From assembly GCA_907165275.2 (NCBI GenBank), contig OU015671.1:10137001-10201000 (forward strand): a stretch of DNA of 64,000 nt, given 5' to 3'. Position numbers and translations under genes: made by a program. Source of the stretch: Zygaena filipendulae. Its lineage: Eukaryota > Arthropoda > Insecta > Lepidoptera > Zygaenidae. The notes below the pieces were generated by a model, which saw only the letters and a program-made list of their open reading frames with translations, had not been told where the DNA came from and searched no databases. Below, piece after piece: positions 10,218 through 21,538 of this stretch. The first letter of the stretch is position 1. Every line of letters begins with the position of its first letter.

Positions 10218-11020
10218 TTATACAATATGTACGCTAATCTATGACGTCACCCGATAACTTAACAACCAAGGTCGCATTTTATATAAATTCTAAGGATGAA
10301 ACCTGCGCCGTAGGTTTTCTTGATAAATTAAATCACAAACAAGATTTACATAATAAATTGTCTATGACATAGGTACAGTAAATATGATTAATTTTATCTA
10401 CAGGCATAGGTACAGCATAAGTCGAGAAGGCGAAAAGCGTCAAGTGTGTAACGACTGGATAACTGCAGTCCTTACCAGAAGTTTTTAGAAAAAATCCTTT
10501 TTTAAATAATTTTTTATCCCTGTTTTCACATTTTATTTTATTTTAATTTTTATACTAATACTAGTTTTTAAGTCAAATTAATTTTACTACTAATAATATA
10601 TTATGGAGAACATCTGAAATAAAATCTATTTATTTTATTTTTTTATGTAATTTTTATTGATTATTGATTTACTTGGTAAAAATAAAAAATAAAAAATAGG
10701 TACCAAAAAAAACATTAAAAGAATTGTATGCCTACCCATATCAAAACTTGAAATCATATTATATTATAATCATATTATTCTTATCATACGAATAAAACTA
10801 ATGAGTCCCGAATGTTTCCTTTTTTAGCTATGATTTATTTTTGGTTTAATCTGTCTATTAAATTATTAATTACTTTGGTTTTTTCTACTGCTCGTGGTTT
10901 AGGTGGAAGAAATTCCATCATTGAAATTAGCTTACGCGTATATATATAATAATTACATACGTATAATATGTCTATGTACAATTAAGAATTAAAGAATGAG
11001 CATAATGACTAAATTTTAAT
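10218..11020. other. AT-rich stretch with no recognised gene
   Basis: Only short frames and A/T-rich sequence; no repeat ends or RNA-like folds that I can pair. Confidence 0.6.
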
Positions 11021-11021
11021 T

Positions 11022-11240
11022 TTTAGTCCGTCTTAGATTAATAAAAAATATTGGACACGTATTTTCCCTTTTTTACGTAATCCAAAAATAACGGCAATAC
11101 ATTGAGTTGAAATCCGTGTGAGGTCACACCTAGGTACACTTTATACTTAGGTATGACTTCGCGACCTCCCACTCCTAAACTTTAATGCGTTTTAAATAAG
11201 CACTTTTTCAATAATTCGGAAAAGCAAAAAATACGTCTCC
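11022..11240 (-). repeat. Degenerate paired-CRE MITE
   Basis: TTTTTAGTCCGTCTTAGATT, ATATTGGACACGTATTTTCC, AACGGCAATACATTGAGTTG, CTAAACTTTAATGCG and GCAAAAAATACGTCTCC appear in the same order as in the copy at 44976. The CRE motifs themselves are lost. Confidence 0.65.
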
Positions 11241-12076
11241 TTTTTTTTACTATTTAACTACACGAACGGAAAAAATAGAGAAGCGAACCCTCAATACTTG
11301 TTATATATATGTTTAGTTATTGTATACGTATGCTGTAAATCTTTGTGTTGTGTCAAATAAAGTTTATCAATTCAATTCAATTTTTTGATTTTTATACCTG
11401 ATCATTATGGCCATTGTAAGATATTATTCAGATATCCCACCTATGATTTGTACAGGGACGCCAATATTCTCACAGTGAGACAGTCATTCATAAAAACTAT
11501 TATTTTATACCAGCACCGGCGGTTCTCATATTCTTCTGACCGCACTAAGGTTAAAAGAAACTTTATATTTAACCTCCCTCCAACACGCACCTTTTTTTCG
11601 CACAGGTTTGTTGATTTTCTTGGTCCATTTTTGTATAACAAAATTAATCGCCAATTAAATTTTTATCACTTTAATAGATTCCGTTGTCTTAGGATTCTTG
11701 AAAAATGGTTACACAATCTTAACTACGAAGAAACTGAAAGTCTCCTTTTGGTTGCCAAATAATGATTTTTATTATTTATTTGCCACATCCATCGATTATT
11801 GGGTGGATGTCAACATTGCGATGTTACCAGATTGTTTGGGTCCATGTTACTCGGAGCCAACAGTCTGTATGTGTTCCAAGTTACAGCGGTCGTAGTCCGG
11901 AGTTGTTATTTCTGTCATGGCTTTTGCACTTGCTTGTAGCTACCCTCCAAATGGAACTTGTTTAATACGCGAATATTTCAATTAATAACAATACTTACCT
12001 ATATCTCAGAGTAAATAACTACGTACTAAGTTATATTTGGCCCATATGTGAACTGTAGTCTTAAACTAGATATTAC
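11241..12076. other. No gene recognised; longest frame 125 residues
   Basis: A CAAATAAAGTTTATCAATTC block at about 11354 looks like a LINE 3' tail. The 125-residue plus-strand frame that follows (11385-11762) shows no domain or motif I know, overlaps other frames, and its composition matches the intergenic background. I do not call a gene here. Confidence 0.5.
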
Positions 12077-12128
12077 TTTTTTAACCGACTTCCAAAAAGG
12101 AGGAGGTTCTATGTTCGATTGTATGTAT

Positions 12129-12165
<37 letters not shown>

Positions 12166-12957
12166 ATGTTCACCGATTACTCGAAGACGGTTGGACCGAT
12201 TTGGAAAATTCTTTTTTGTTTGAAAGGGTATACTCCCAATTAGGTCCCATTGCCACCAAGTCGGGATCTGATGATGGGATCTTGGAGAAATCGAGGGAAC
12301 TCTTCAAAAATTATAGGCACACCTATAGCGATTCGGGTATTTTTTATAGTAAATCGTTCATTTGCTGATGAAAAGCAAAATTTGAAGAAGTGGAACTGAT
12401 GATGAAGACCACGGATGGTCATCAAAACTACTTAACAATAATACTTATTTCATGGGTTCCGATTGGAGCGATTTCAAAAATTGTTTTTTTGTTTGAAAGG
12501 GGATACTCCCAAATCGATTCCATTGTCACCAAATTGAGATCTGATGATGGGATCTTGGAGTAATCGAGGGAACTCTTCAAAAATTATAGGTACACCTATA
12601 GCGATTTTTGGATTTTTTATAGTAAATCGTTTATTTGCTTTCGGAAAGCAAAATTTGAAGAAGTGGAACTGATGATGAAGACCACGGATGGTCATCGGAA
12701 CTACTCAATAATAGGTACTTCACGGGTTCTGAATCGTTAACTTTAATATGGTTTCTAAACAATTTATACCCGTCACAATGTATATGGTGAAGTGGAACTG
12801 ATGGTGATGCACTAGGAGAACTCCTCAACAATTAACGTCCCTGCGTCGGGAAAAGTCATATTTTGTAAAAGGTGATGAGCAGTTGACATTAGGCTATGGT
12901 AACTTAGAGAAATTACCAACTAAGTCACTTAAAAGCGAAAAATAAACAAAAATTTTT
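12077..12957 (+). repeat. Dispersed repeat with TTAACCGACTTCC end and internal 273-bp tandem units
   Basis: Starts TTAACCGACTTCCAAAAAGG, followed by a long poly-T and TTCACCGATTACTCGAAGAC. Two internal units share TACTCCC, GATCTGATGATGGGATCTTG and GAAGACCACGGATGGTCATC with a 273-bp offset (for example 12393 versus 12666). A third, partial unit follows at about 12786. Fragments of the same family lie at about 4967 and, inverted, at 18231-18256. Confidence 0.7.
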
Positions 12958-13364
12958 AACAAAAAAATTAAAACCGACTTCCAAAAACACAAAACTGAAA
13001 AGCTAAAAATAAAATGCTAAAATTAACAAAATACCGATTTAATCCAAAAGATAAAAACACACGTAATATTATTATTGGTTTGTGCTACCACTGATCGGTA
13101 TGAAGTCGGTGACAAGCCAAATATGGAGGGGGTAGATGGGCAAAGTCGACTCCCGCCACCAGCTCTTCTTGAGCAGAACAACCTAAGTGGGCAGACACCA
13201 GCGGGCTTGTCACCGAATTCAAACTGATCAGTGGTAGCACAAACCAATAATAATATTACGTGTGTTTTTATCTTTTGGATTAAATCGGTATTTTGTTAAT
13301 TTTAGCATTTTATTTTTAGCTTTTCAGTTTTGTGTTTTTGGAAGTCGGTTTTAATTTTTTTGTT
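12958..13364. repeat. 407-bp near-perfect palindrome
   Basis: The left arm begins AACAAAAAAATTAAAACCG and the right arm ends with its exact inverse at 13364. Arms are about 160 bp and agree through TGGTTTGTGCTACCACTGAT and further into GGTGACAAGCC, leaving a loop of about 85 bp (about 13118-13202). Minus- and plus-strand frames here are by-products. The outer ends carry the AACCGACTTCC block of the neighbouring repeat, so it may be a fold-back derivative of that family. Confidence 0.8.
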
Positions 13365-13435
13365 GCTATATTAGTTTTAATGGAATAATTTTATGCATTA
13401 CCTGTTAATATTAAATTTTGTACACACACATGCGG

Positions 13436-13548
13436 AAGACACCACCTCCCAAAATACAGGTTTTCCTAGTTTGGGAGGTGGGGTTACCTAATTTTGTTTA
13501 TATTCTTGGTTCAATAAAGTTTATTATTATTATTATTTATTATTATTT
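13436..13548 (+). mobile_element. LINE 3'-end fragment with a hairpin and TTATTATT tail
   Basis: CCACCTCCC..GGGAGGTGG forms a hairpin at 13442-13481, then GGTTCAATAAAGTTTATTAT leads into a (TTA)n tail. The hairpin plus AATAAAG plus simple tail arrangement is that of a 5'-truncated non-LTR insertion. It ends about 11 bp from the receptor exon's splice donor. Confidence 0.6.
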
Positions 13549-13559
13549 AACTAACTTAC

Positions 13560-13863
13560 CAAAAAGCAAAAGCAACAGATCGCTGACAGCCAAACTGAAC
13601 AGGTAGTAGTTGGTTGCTGTGTGCATGGCCGGGTGGCGGACTATGACGACGCACACCGCCACGTTCCCCACCACGCCAGTCAGGAAGATGACCAGCCACA
13701 CCACCGATATAGGCACGATCTGCTTCAGAGGCAGCCGCCTGGGACCCATCATCAGCCACAGCATCTCCTCCTCGGAACAATCGAAGTGCGAGAGGTTCGT
13801 GCAACGCTGAAAAAAGTGATCCATGGTCTCGTTCGGACGCAACACCGCTTCCATATCCGCCAT
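13560..13863 (-). CDS. First coding exon of a pyrokinin/PBAN/CAPA-type (neuromedin U receptor-like) GPCR, partial
   Basis: Peptide-hormone receptor of the plasma membrane; family members bind PRXamide peptides (pyrokinins, PBAN, CAPA) and signal through G proteins. The exon gives 101 residues plus one base. There is an extracellular N-terminus with N-glycosylation sequons at NETM (residue 11) and NLSH (about 23), then the family-typical MGPRRLPL before helix 1. Helix 1 is [20 protein letters not shown] with the GN pair, the loop is [13 protein letters not shown], and helix 2 holds LAVSD. ATG at 13863-13861 is the only start that keeps the N-terminus short. The exon stops inside the glycine codon after LLLLLF at a strong GTAAGT donor (13559 downward), phase 1. 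No later exon is visible in 1-13559, so intron 1 exceeds 13.5 kb. Which of the PRXamide receptors it is cannot be decided from this exon. Confidence 0.88.
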
Positions 13864-15741
13864 GTTTCTAATTGTATTGGTATCAGTTCGTAATTTGAAT
13901 TGTTATTGTTTTTCTTAGCGCACACTGTCGTTTGTGATTTAGAATTATAGTTTTTTCGGTCATTAACATTGTTCGTGAATGTTTTTTTTTAATATGACTT
14001 TCTAAGAACTGTTAGGCTTAATTTGAATGCAGATGGTTTTGATTGCCCGAATCAAAATTATAGTGCTTAATTACAATATTATAACACACGCACTTTTATT
14101 GACAAGAAAATATAATACTTAAAGAAACTTAAAAAAAAAGCAATTAATTATTTCACATACGATTCCACAGATATTATTGTTTTTTATTTTAACATTTCAC
14201 ATAAAACTAAAACTTGTAACTCTTCGAAACTTTTCGTAGCGCGCAAGTGTTGTAGCGATGCGCTACGCTGCTACGGGTACAACGTGCGTAGCCCACTGTG
14301 ATCAGAGGGCGACTGCTGCGAGCTTTGAGTTTCATGTACCATAACATAGAATAACTTCTTCAGACAACTCTATAACGGCCAGTGTTTTTCAGGAAGAATA
14401 TGTTCCGATGGTGTTCCGAAATAATGTACCTTTAATATTTTAGACAAAGTAGTTTTTTAAATGTGAAAATCAGTTGCTAGCCAGTACGCATTTCATAGTG
14501 GTATTGTGAAATACCACGTCGTTTTTAATAGTTGAAAATATGAGCTAGAACCCGTCTTGTGAACCACACAGAGATAGTGTCGTCTTAGCCCTTTTGTACC
14601 ATCAGAAAAAACAATCATGATCATGATGCCGATTTTCGATTACTAGATAATGTTCCGATGATGAATTAATCTACTTTTAATAAGTATCTTGGATTCTTCA
14701 ATGGAATATGACAGCATTCACAATATTGCTCGATTCCCCATCACACAAGATAATCGTCCTTTTGTGTATTTTGAAAGAAATATGGAAGATATTAGTCCTT
14801 AACGACAGACAATACTTTTAGGTATAATTGTTTAAAAAATCAATTAATTAATAAAATAATTTAATCTTATTTTTCCACAGTTTCATAGTTTTAATTAAAA
14901 ACTAAACATTATAATTTAATTGTACTGAAAATTTATTATTTATGATGGTATAATATACACTCTTATAAAGCCATTTGAACTTTTAAAACTTCCTTTCTAC
15001 GCATTGACAAATATCAATTTATTATACCTAATGGTTGTTTATTAAAGCCTCAACTTTATCATAAATAAGGGAGCCTATACTTAACGTTGCAGTGCCAAAA
15101 AAGTTTATGAAAATATAACTAATTTATTTATTTCATTTAGAACAAATTATATTTGGAAACCAAACAAGTTTGACTCCTTCGAGAACGACTTATAACGGGT
15201 TGATATTACACATGTTGTTTTTGCTTTCTCCCCGGTGCGGCGGGAACTCCGAGCCTGTCTTAGTAAATACTTGGATAAGGAACGTGTTCAGACATTCTCA
15301 AATCCTTCATGTAACCTTAATAAAGAACGAAAAATAAGATCTTCGCCGTCATACAGTCTTATAATCCTACGTATACCTACGTATAGTATATCCCGTCCCT
15401 GCTGAACCGTGAACAGCACGTTTTTCGTATCAGAGCCAAACATGAAAATGGACGCAAACCCCAAACGGTAGCAAAAAGTGTCCACGGCAGTGAATTATGC
15501 TTGAAATTTTAATTTTCGAATTAATAATACCATTTACAAAGATAAAAAATCATTTTGTAGATATCATCAGCAGGTATGATCCTATGTTTATAGATTTGAG
15601 GATGTTACTAAGTTGCGTCACGTAAAATAAAGTGGCAAAATCCATCCATCTTATTAATCTCTTTTAGAAGATTAAAAAAAAAATATTTTCACTCTAGTAA
15701 GTGATAGGTAGCCTAGCCGCTAGGCGCTATGCTTTCAGCTC
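13864..15741. other. Upstream side of the receptor exon; no other gene
   Basis: The receptor's 5' UTR must begin here, but I find no clear TATA/initiator pair. A GTAGC/GCTACG-rich patch at 14240-14290 resembles the one at 62115-62210 and is probably repeat-derived. The minus-strand frame at 15288-15485 is unsupported. Confidence 0.5.
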
Positions 15742-16020
15742 GTGACGTCACTCTGATAGTAAACAATACGACAACGAAATACAGTGTATGTTCCGAAATA
15801 CACTGCGAGCTCTGTTCAATGCTCTTACTGAGGAGGAATTCGCTCCGTCATAATATTTTATTTATTTATTCATTTATTCAGCCAACAGAAATACACTAGC
15901 TTACAAATTACAACGTCCAAATCCATAATGTCATATATAATATGTAATATGTCATACCTTACAGTGCTAAAGTGTAAATCGGAACATATCCTATATTGTT
16001 TACTAATGGAGTGACGTCAC
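15742..16020. mobile_element. 279-bp MITE whose terminal repeats begin with a CRE palindrome
   Basis: The left end GTGACGTCACTCTGATAGTA continues to AACAATA, and the right end is the inverse of GTGACGTCACTCCATTAGTA continuing to AACAATA. Terminal repeats are thus about 28 bp. Inner parts also pair (GTTCCGAAATACACT with AGTGTAAATCGGAAC). The interior has a (TTTA)n-like run and no coding. Confidence 0.7.
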
Positions 16021-16600
16021 ATTATGGCGAATGGCGTTTTAGACGTCATTTGAAAAAAAATTATATTGCATTTTCATGAATTAATATTGACGTTTCTCGT
16101 TACGTTTTTCAAAATCCATCATAAGCATGCATTTTTATTTTTTTTCTTACATGGTAAACTACCCTTTTCTATGAAATGCTGCCAAGCCGCGACGTAATAT
16201 TGTTGCTGTGTAATTATGACGTTGAGTTCAATAAAGATGATTATATAAAGAAACCGTGTAAAGGAGCCTGTATAAATTATATAACATATTTTACGTTTCT
16301 GAATCATTGTAAGAACCATTTGTTTAATGCCGGTGATAGACGCCTAAATAAAAGTAAGTACCTACATTACGTCAAACAAATAAAGTTAATTCAAAATTGG
16401 AAAATATGGTGCCTGAAATATCGTTGCTGTTGGGATGCTTTAAGGCGCTTTAAAGAATGAAATATGTACGAGACAGGCAGGCGCTTGCCAGGTGCATCGA
16501 CCGACGTGTACCTATACAGAACCGGCTTTATTGTATAAACGCCCTAATGTCGTAAATACCCGGCTTCTTAACCGCCATTTTATGTACCTACACGTACACA
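16021..16600. other. No gene recognised
   Basis: Short overlapping frames (16119-16319 minus, 16176-16460 plus) with no motif; background composition. Confidence 0.5.
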
Positions 16601-16795
16601 CAAGCTGTTCCCCGCGGTTTCACCTGCGTTAATTTCTAAGTTCCCGCGGGAATTCCGGGTCAAAAAGTACCCTATGTCCTTCTTTATACCCCTGACAATG
16701 TGCATGCCAAATTCCATGATGATCGGTTGAGCGTGAAAGTGAATAGACAGACAGATAGAGTTACTTTCGCATTTATAATATTAGTAGGTATTTGT
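16601..16795 (-). mobile_element. Lep1-type repeat
   Basis: AGCTGTTCCCCGCGGTTTCA to TTACTTTCGCATTTATAATA and TTAGTAGG, the normal order and nearly full length. Confidence 0.8.
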
Positions 16796-18733
16796 CTAGA
16801 TCTCTTGAAAATATTTGATAGAAACGAGAAAGATAATAAATTTAAACCAAACGAATTCATCGTCAAGTGACTCGTGTTTAGTGTTTGCACACAAACTATG
16901 CCACAGATTTTTCGCTGGAATCATAATCATTTATAATTTTGTGTAGATCAAAAATTGGCAAAAGTGGATTTTTTATGTTTTACGATGCTGTATTGGACAA
17001 TAAGTTTCGCAGGGCGGTTTTTTACGTGTGCGTAAAGTTATATGACGTTACGAGCTGATTCCTTCGGATAGTTATCTGCTATTGTAAAGATAGCTGACTA
17101 ACTGATGATGATAACATAACACAATGTAACTGAAGGCAGGGATAGGTATGACCGAGACTATTAGCTGAGCGACACATCTAGAACGAACGAACCGTCGCTT
17201 ACGCATACCCGCGTTTTATATCAAGTTCTAACAAAGACGAGTCGGGCAATGGAGTGGAGCGGGGGAACGAACTTTCTACAACCGCTATTTGACGGCGGAA
17301 AACAACAGTTATTTTTAATGAAACTACCCTCTCGCCGACATACACATTGCAATTTCAGATCTTAAAACGTCGCTAACATTTTTATTAGAGACTATGGCTA
17401 CACGCATTATTATATGCGAAAGTCCATAAGAACTAAGAAGAAAGGAAGAATGGTAGGTACCACAAATCACAGCATTTAATATCATATTACTTAATCGACC
17501 GTCATTTGTGGAGTTAATTTGCGTTTAATTGCGCTGAACGAAGATAGTCCGAGCGTTTGGATAACAAAAGAACACGCAGGCGGGCGTAGCGAAGGTACTT
17601 ATTTATCAAGGAATCCCCAACATTATTATAAATCTATATTACCTAGCGGCACGCCAACTATCCCGCATAGCCGAAAAAGCGCTGACGTGCACTTTCTTAT
17701 AGCGATTCAGCATCATAATCTTTGGTTCGAATAGACAAATAATACCCATATTTTATTGCACTATCTTGCTGTTCTATCGGTTCAACTTTTGTGATATTTG
17801 GAACGAGTCCGGCTTGCCTGTTGTGACAATAGAAATGATCGTAAGTAAAAGTTGGTTCATCCCAGACCCGTGACGCTCCATACAAATGAACTGGTTCAAG
17901 TACCTACTTTCCCACGAGTAAAGACGGCCGGCTTGTAAGTACACGAGTTGTGCGTGTGTGCGTATTGTAAGGTTGACAGCGAGCTGACAGTCACTGTCAA
18001 CTGGCGGTGAAAAATTGTCACATGTAGATTCCACATGTGGCAATTTTCCTCGGAATTTACCAAGACACTTTCGCGGGGTATGAGGTGGCATGAAATTGGT
18101 GGGAGGCTGAGAGTGTCGCTTCTTTATATTTATATTCTGTATTCTTTGGTTCATACATTAAAAAAAAACAGTATAAAAAAGTTTATTTTAAAGTAAATAA
18201 AAAAACAACATACATTGAACGAACATAGAACCTCCTTCTTTTTGGAAGTCGGTTAAAAATAGGTAGTCGCTGACTTTCGCCATTTGTAGTCCGAAGCTGC
18301 AGCAGTGTGATATCACCATAAATTGCAATTTAAAATCTTAGAGAATTCTAAATTTTAATGCGTTTTTTGCAAACGTCCATGCCTCCTACCTACCGCCATG
18401 GGTCTTAAAGTGGTTTTTACTGGCTCTACAGTTTTCTTCAATGATAAGATTTGGCCCTAGTTCAAACTGAATCTTTACATTTAATCTTTTATCATTTAAA
18501 TTCAGTCAATCATTTGTAAGTGGTAAAATTTTTTTTTTCACTCGCGGAAATCAATTTTCCCAAGAGAAAGACGGGACGGTGAGAAATACTTAGGTTGCTA
18601 TGATCACGAAAAACTGCTTAAGTATACTAAAGTTCTGTAAATTTTATTCTTCAGGTAGTTATTGCTTTTTAATCAGATAATTATGTAGGTACCGAAGACT
18701 GTTATTAAGTTAATCTTAACATTTATTTATTTA
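16796..18733. other. Intergenic stretch; hairpin-rich repeat near 18000
   Basis: At 18005-18052 AATTGTCACATGT and ACATGTGGCAATT face each other across a short loop. The surrounding sequence gives the unsupported 126-residue minus-strand frame at 17774-18154. A TTTTTGGAAGTCGGTTAAAA block near 18238 is an inverted fragment of the repeat at 12077. No gene supported. Confidence 0.5.
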
Positions 18734-18979
18734 CTAGCTGTGCCCCGCGTTTTCACCCGCGGTAATTTCGGAGTTCCACTTGTACCAGTACCACTTGCCC
18801 GTTTGCCCTCTATAACATAAAAAAAAAGTTCCCGCGGGAATTCCAGGATAAAAAGTACTCTATTTCCTTCTCTGTACTCCTGACAACGTGCATGCCAAAT
18901 TTCATCCAAATCGGTTCGGCCGTTTTAGCGTGATTGAGTAACAAACATCCACACTTTCACATTTATAATATTAGTAGGA
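18734..18979 (-). mobile_element. Lep1-type repeat carrying a 50-bp LINE tail
   Basis: Full-length reverse copy from CTAGCTGTGCCCCGCG to TTATAATATTAGTAGGA. It is broken at 18778-18827 by ACTTGTACC..ACTTGCCCGTTTGCCCTC and poly-A. GTTCC is repeated on both sides of the insert (18773-18777 and 18828-18832), a target-site duplication. Confidence 0.85.
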
Positions 18980-19505
18980 TTTATTTATTTAAGCTTATTG
19001 CACGACATGGTATAAAAGGCGGACTTAATGCCACAGTAGCATTCTCTACCAGTCAACCTTCATGGTGTTCAGAAAGTGTGCTTGGTGGTGCTTGAGACAA
19101 GTTAAATATAATGTCTTAGTACAATACAAAATATATATAAATCACAATATCATTGTTCTTTATTAATTACAAAGCAAAAGGAATAATTAAAAGCGAATTC
19201 TCTATCTTTTTATAATTTGGTACAAGATTTAAGAAAGAAAAAAAAAACACGTAGATCCTCGAGGCAGTTAGAAATAATTATTATCTATGCTTTATTTCTT
19301 CTTCATTACAAACGAAAGCAATCATCTTCGTTGTTTTTTTTTTGCAATTCCTTTTGGTTATTGAATTACCTATTTCGGAGCGATTTTTAAATCGCCTCTC
19401 AGATTATGTAGGATGGAAAGTGGAACAAAGAGCCTGTTCAAACCCCCAATAACACACGCTTACATGTAGCAAAATAAAGTTTAAATAAAAACAAAATTTG
19501 TAAAT
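18980..19505. other. No gene recognised
   Basis: AT-rich; nothing supported. Confidence 0.55.
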
Positions 19506-19715
19506 CTATACTAATATTATAAAGAGGTAAAGTTTGTTGAATTGTGTTTTGTGAGTTTCTGACGTTGTACGTAATCTCCAGATCTACTGAACGGATTTTG
19601 AAAATTCTTTCATTTATAAGAAACTACCGCGGTAGTCCTGAGTGATATAGGGTACTTTTATCCCGAAATTCCCACGGGAACTTCGAAATTACCGCGGGTG
19701 AAGTCGCGGGGCATA
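19506..19715 (+). mobile_element. Lep1-type repeat
   Basis: ATACTAATATTATAAAGAGG at the start, ATCCCGAAATTCCCACGGGA, ACCGCGGGTGAAGTCGCGG at the end; the CTAG end has decayed to ATAGAT. Confidence 0.75.
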
Positions 19716-20225
19716 GATAAAACCTTAAAGACGTGGATTTGCGCGGGTGTATGTTAAAGTCAGTGCCTACGCAAAACCGCCCTTCAAAATTTAGCTACAA
19801 GAAAAGTATAGAAGGCGTACATAAAAGAACATTTATATAGGTATTTTTGGTAACGACTTCACAATTTTTACTAACAAAGCTTTTGAATACATAATATTAT
19901 CTCATATCGACCGCTGCTGCCAGTTTTTATATTGAAGAGATGGTGAAACAAAAACATTAAAGTTTTTGTAAAGGAACAAAGTCAAAAGTCATTTTTTGCC
20001 GTACATTCATTACGGTGTGCCAATCACAGAAGGCGCCCTGAACTCTCGTGGTCAAATCTCTTTTCGTTACTGGGATTTTATGAGCATCCATATTAATATT
20101 ATTTTGAGAGTGAGCTTGTATGTTTTTTGTTTTTTTGTGACGCTTTCACTTCTTGTTTTGTTACGCGTAAACATTTTCAGTGGTACCTACAGAGAGAAGG
20201 AAATAGTGTATTTTTATCAAATAAC
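19716..20225. other. No gene recognised; 98-residue frame unsupported
   Basis: The plus-strand frame at 19996-20292 runs into the next repeat copy and has no recognisable motif. Confidence 0.5.
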
Positions 20226-20600
20226 TAGATGTGCCCTGCGGTTTCACTCTCATGAGTTTAAGTTTAGGAATCCCAAAGGAACTCCAAAGTAGCTTAATTT
20301 AAGTACTCCTAATGACCTCAGCTAATTAGCAGTGAAACTTCTGTCAGAATCGGTCCAACCGTTTTGGAGATTCGCCCGCGTGAGTTTCGGAATTCCCGCA
20401 GGAACTACAAACTTCTTTTATAAAAACCTTGTGCTGACAATAACGAACACAAAAAAAGGTTTAAGTATCCAATTTGTTGCAGTCGTTTGCAAGTTATACG
20501 CTCAACAACACATTTGGCGGTTCATTTTTATTTATATACTTAGATTCCCGCGGGGACTCCGAACTGAATGCGGGTAAAACCGTTGGGAACAGTTAGTAAA
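20226..20600 (-). mobile_element. Rearranged Helitron-like repeats
   Basis: Pieces of two copies: CTAGATGTGCCCTGCGGTTT..AATCGGTCCAACCGTTT in reverse, then a CCGCGTGAGTTTCGGAATTC piece, and GATTCCCGCGGGGACTCC..GGGTAAAACCG in plus orientation up to about 20597. The frames at 19996-20292 and 20332-20577 come from these. Confidence 0.6.
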
Positions 20601-20614
20601 CTATCTATTTTGTA

Positions 20615-20945
20615 ATTGGGATGTGGACTACTTTTGAAAATCAAAATTCTAATTAGTCCGTCAGTTAGAAAAAAAAAAAACAATAGACACGTATTTTTTG
20701 CTTTTTCAAATAAATTAAAATATACAGAGATAAAGCGCAATAAATTTTAGGGTGAGGGGGTCGTGACGTCACTAACCGCTAAAACCGCCATACAAACTGT
20801 CGGAATAGTGACGTCACGCGAAATTTCAACTCAATATATCGCCGTTATTTTTTGATTACGTAAAAAAAGAAAAAAATACGTATCCAATATTTTTTAATAA
20901 TCTACAAGACGGACTAAAAAATAAAAATTAGTCAACATGCCCATT
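20615..20945 (+). mobile_element. Paired-CRE MITE, copy B
   Basis: The same order as copy A at 1044, with TGACGTCA palindromes at 20764-20771 and 20809-20816 and ends GGGATGTGGACTA and TAGTCAACATGCCCAT. Differs from copy A by scattered substitutions and A-run lengths. Confidence 0.82.
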
Positions 20946-21265
20946 TTATAAATATGAAAGTTTGGATGGATGTATGGATGGTACGGAATTGGATGGAGTT
21001 TGGCACAGGGATAGATCATAGTCTGGAATAGGACATAAGGTACTTTTTGACTCGGAATTCCCGCGTGTAAAACCGCAGAGAACAGCTAGTTGGATATAAA
21101 TGCGAATGTGAGTTTGTTTGTTATGCTTTCACCACTTAGCTACTCCACCGATCGTCGTGTTTTGCATACACGTTGTCAGGGGTACAAAAAAGGACTTAGG
21201 GCAGTTTTTATCCCAAAATTCCCGTGTGGACTTAATAATTAACGCGGATTAAGCTTTGGGAAAGA
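20946..21265 (+). mobile_element. Two head-to-tail Lep1-type repeats
   Basis: The first runs TTATAAATATGAAAGTTTGG to CTAG at 21085-21088. The second starts ATAAATGCGAATGTGAGTTT and fades at TTAACGCGGATTAAGC. Confidence 0.7.
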
Positions 21266-21538
21266 GCCAATCATATTTGAATAGTATTATAGATACAAGA
21301 GGTCAGAGGGCGGTTCTATAGTCCGTGTAGCAGGTGAGCGCACTTTGACAACGTTAGGGCGGGACCGCTCAAAACAAACGTTACCACTAAACAACGACCT
21401 CATTAAATCGAATGAAAGTGCTGAATTATATTATCTTTCAATACGAAGCTGCCCTGATTCTAACTAGCTATATTTTGTGCATTTATTGTATGTACTTTCA
21501 AGTTCATGGACTATAATTATATTAAAGTTACCTATATA
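21266..21538. other. No gene recognised
   Basis: Nothing supported in this stretch. Confidence 0.5.

Noticed and set aside
11385..11762. 125-residue plus-strand frame
   Set aside because: No recognisable motif, overlaps frames in other phases, background codon composition, and adjoins a LINE-like tail. It cannot be supported as a gene.
17774..18154. 126-residue minus-strand frame
   Set aside because: Contains a hairpin repeat in the middle and shows no known domain; judged repeat-derived.
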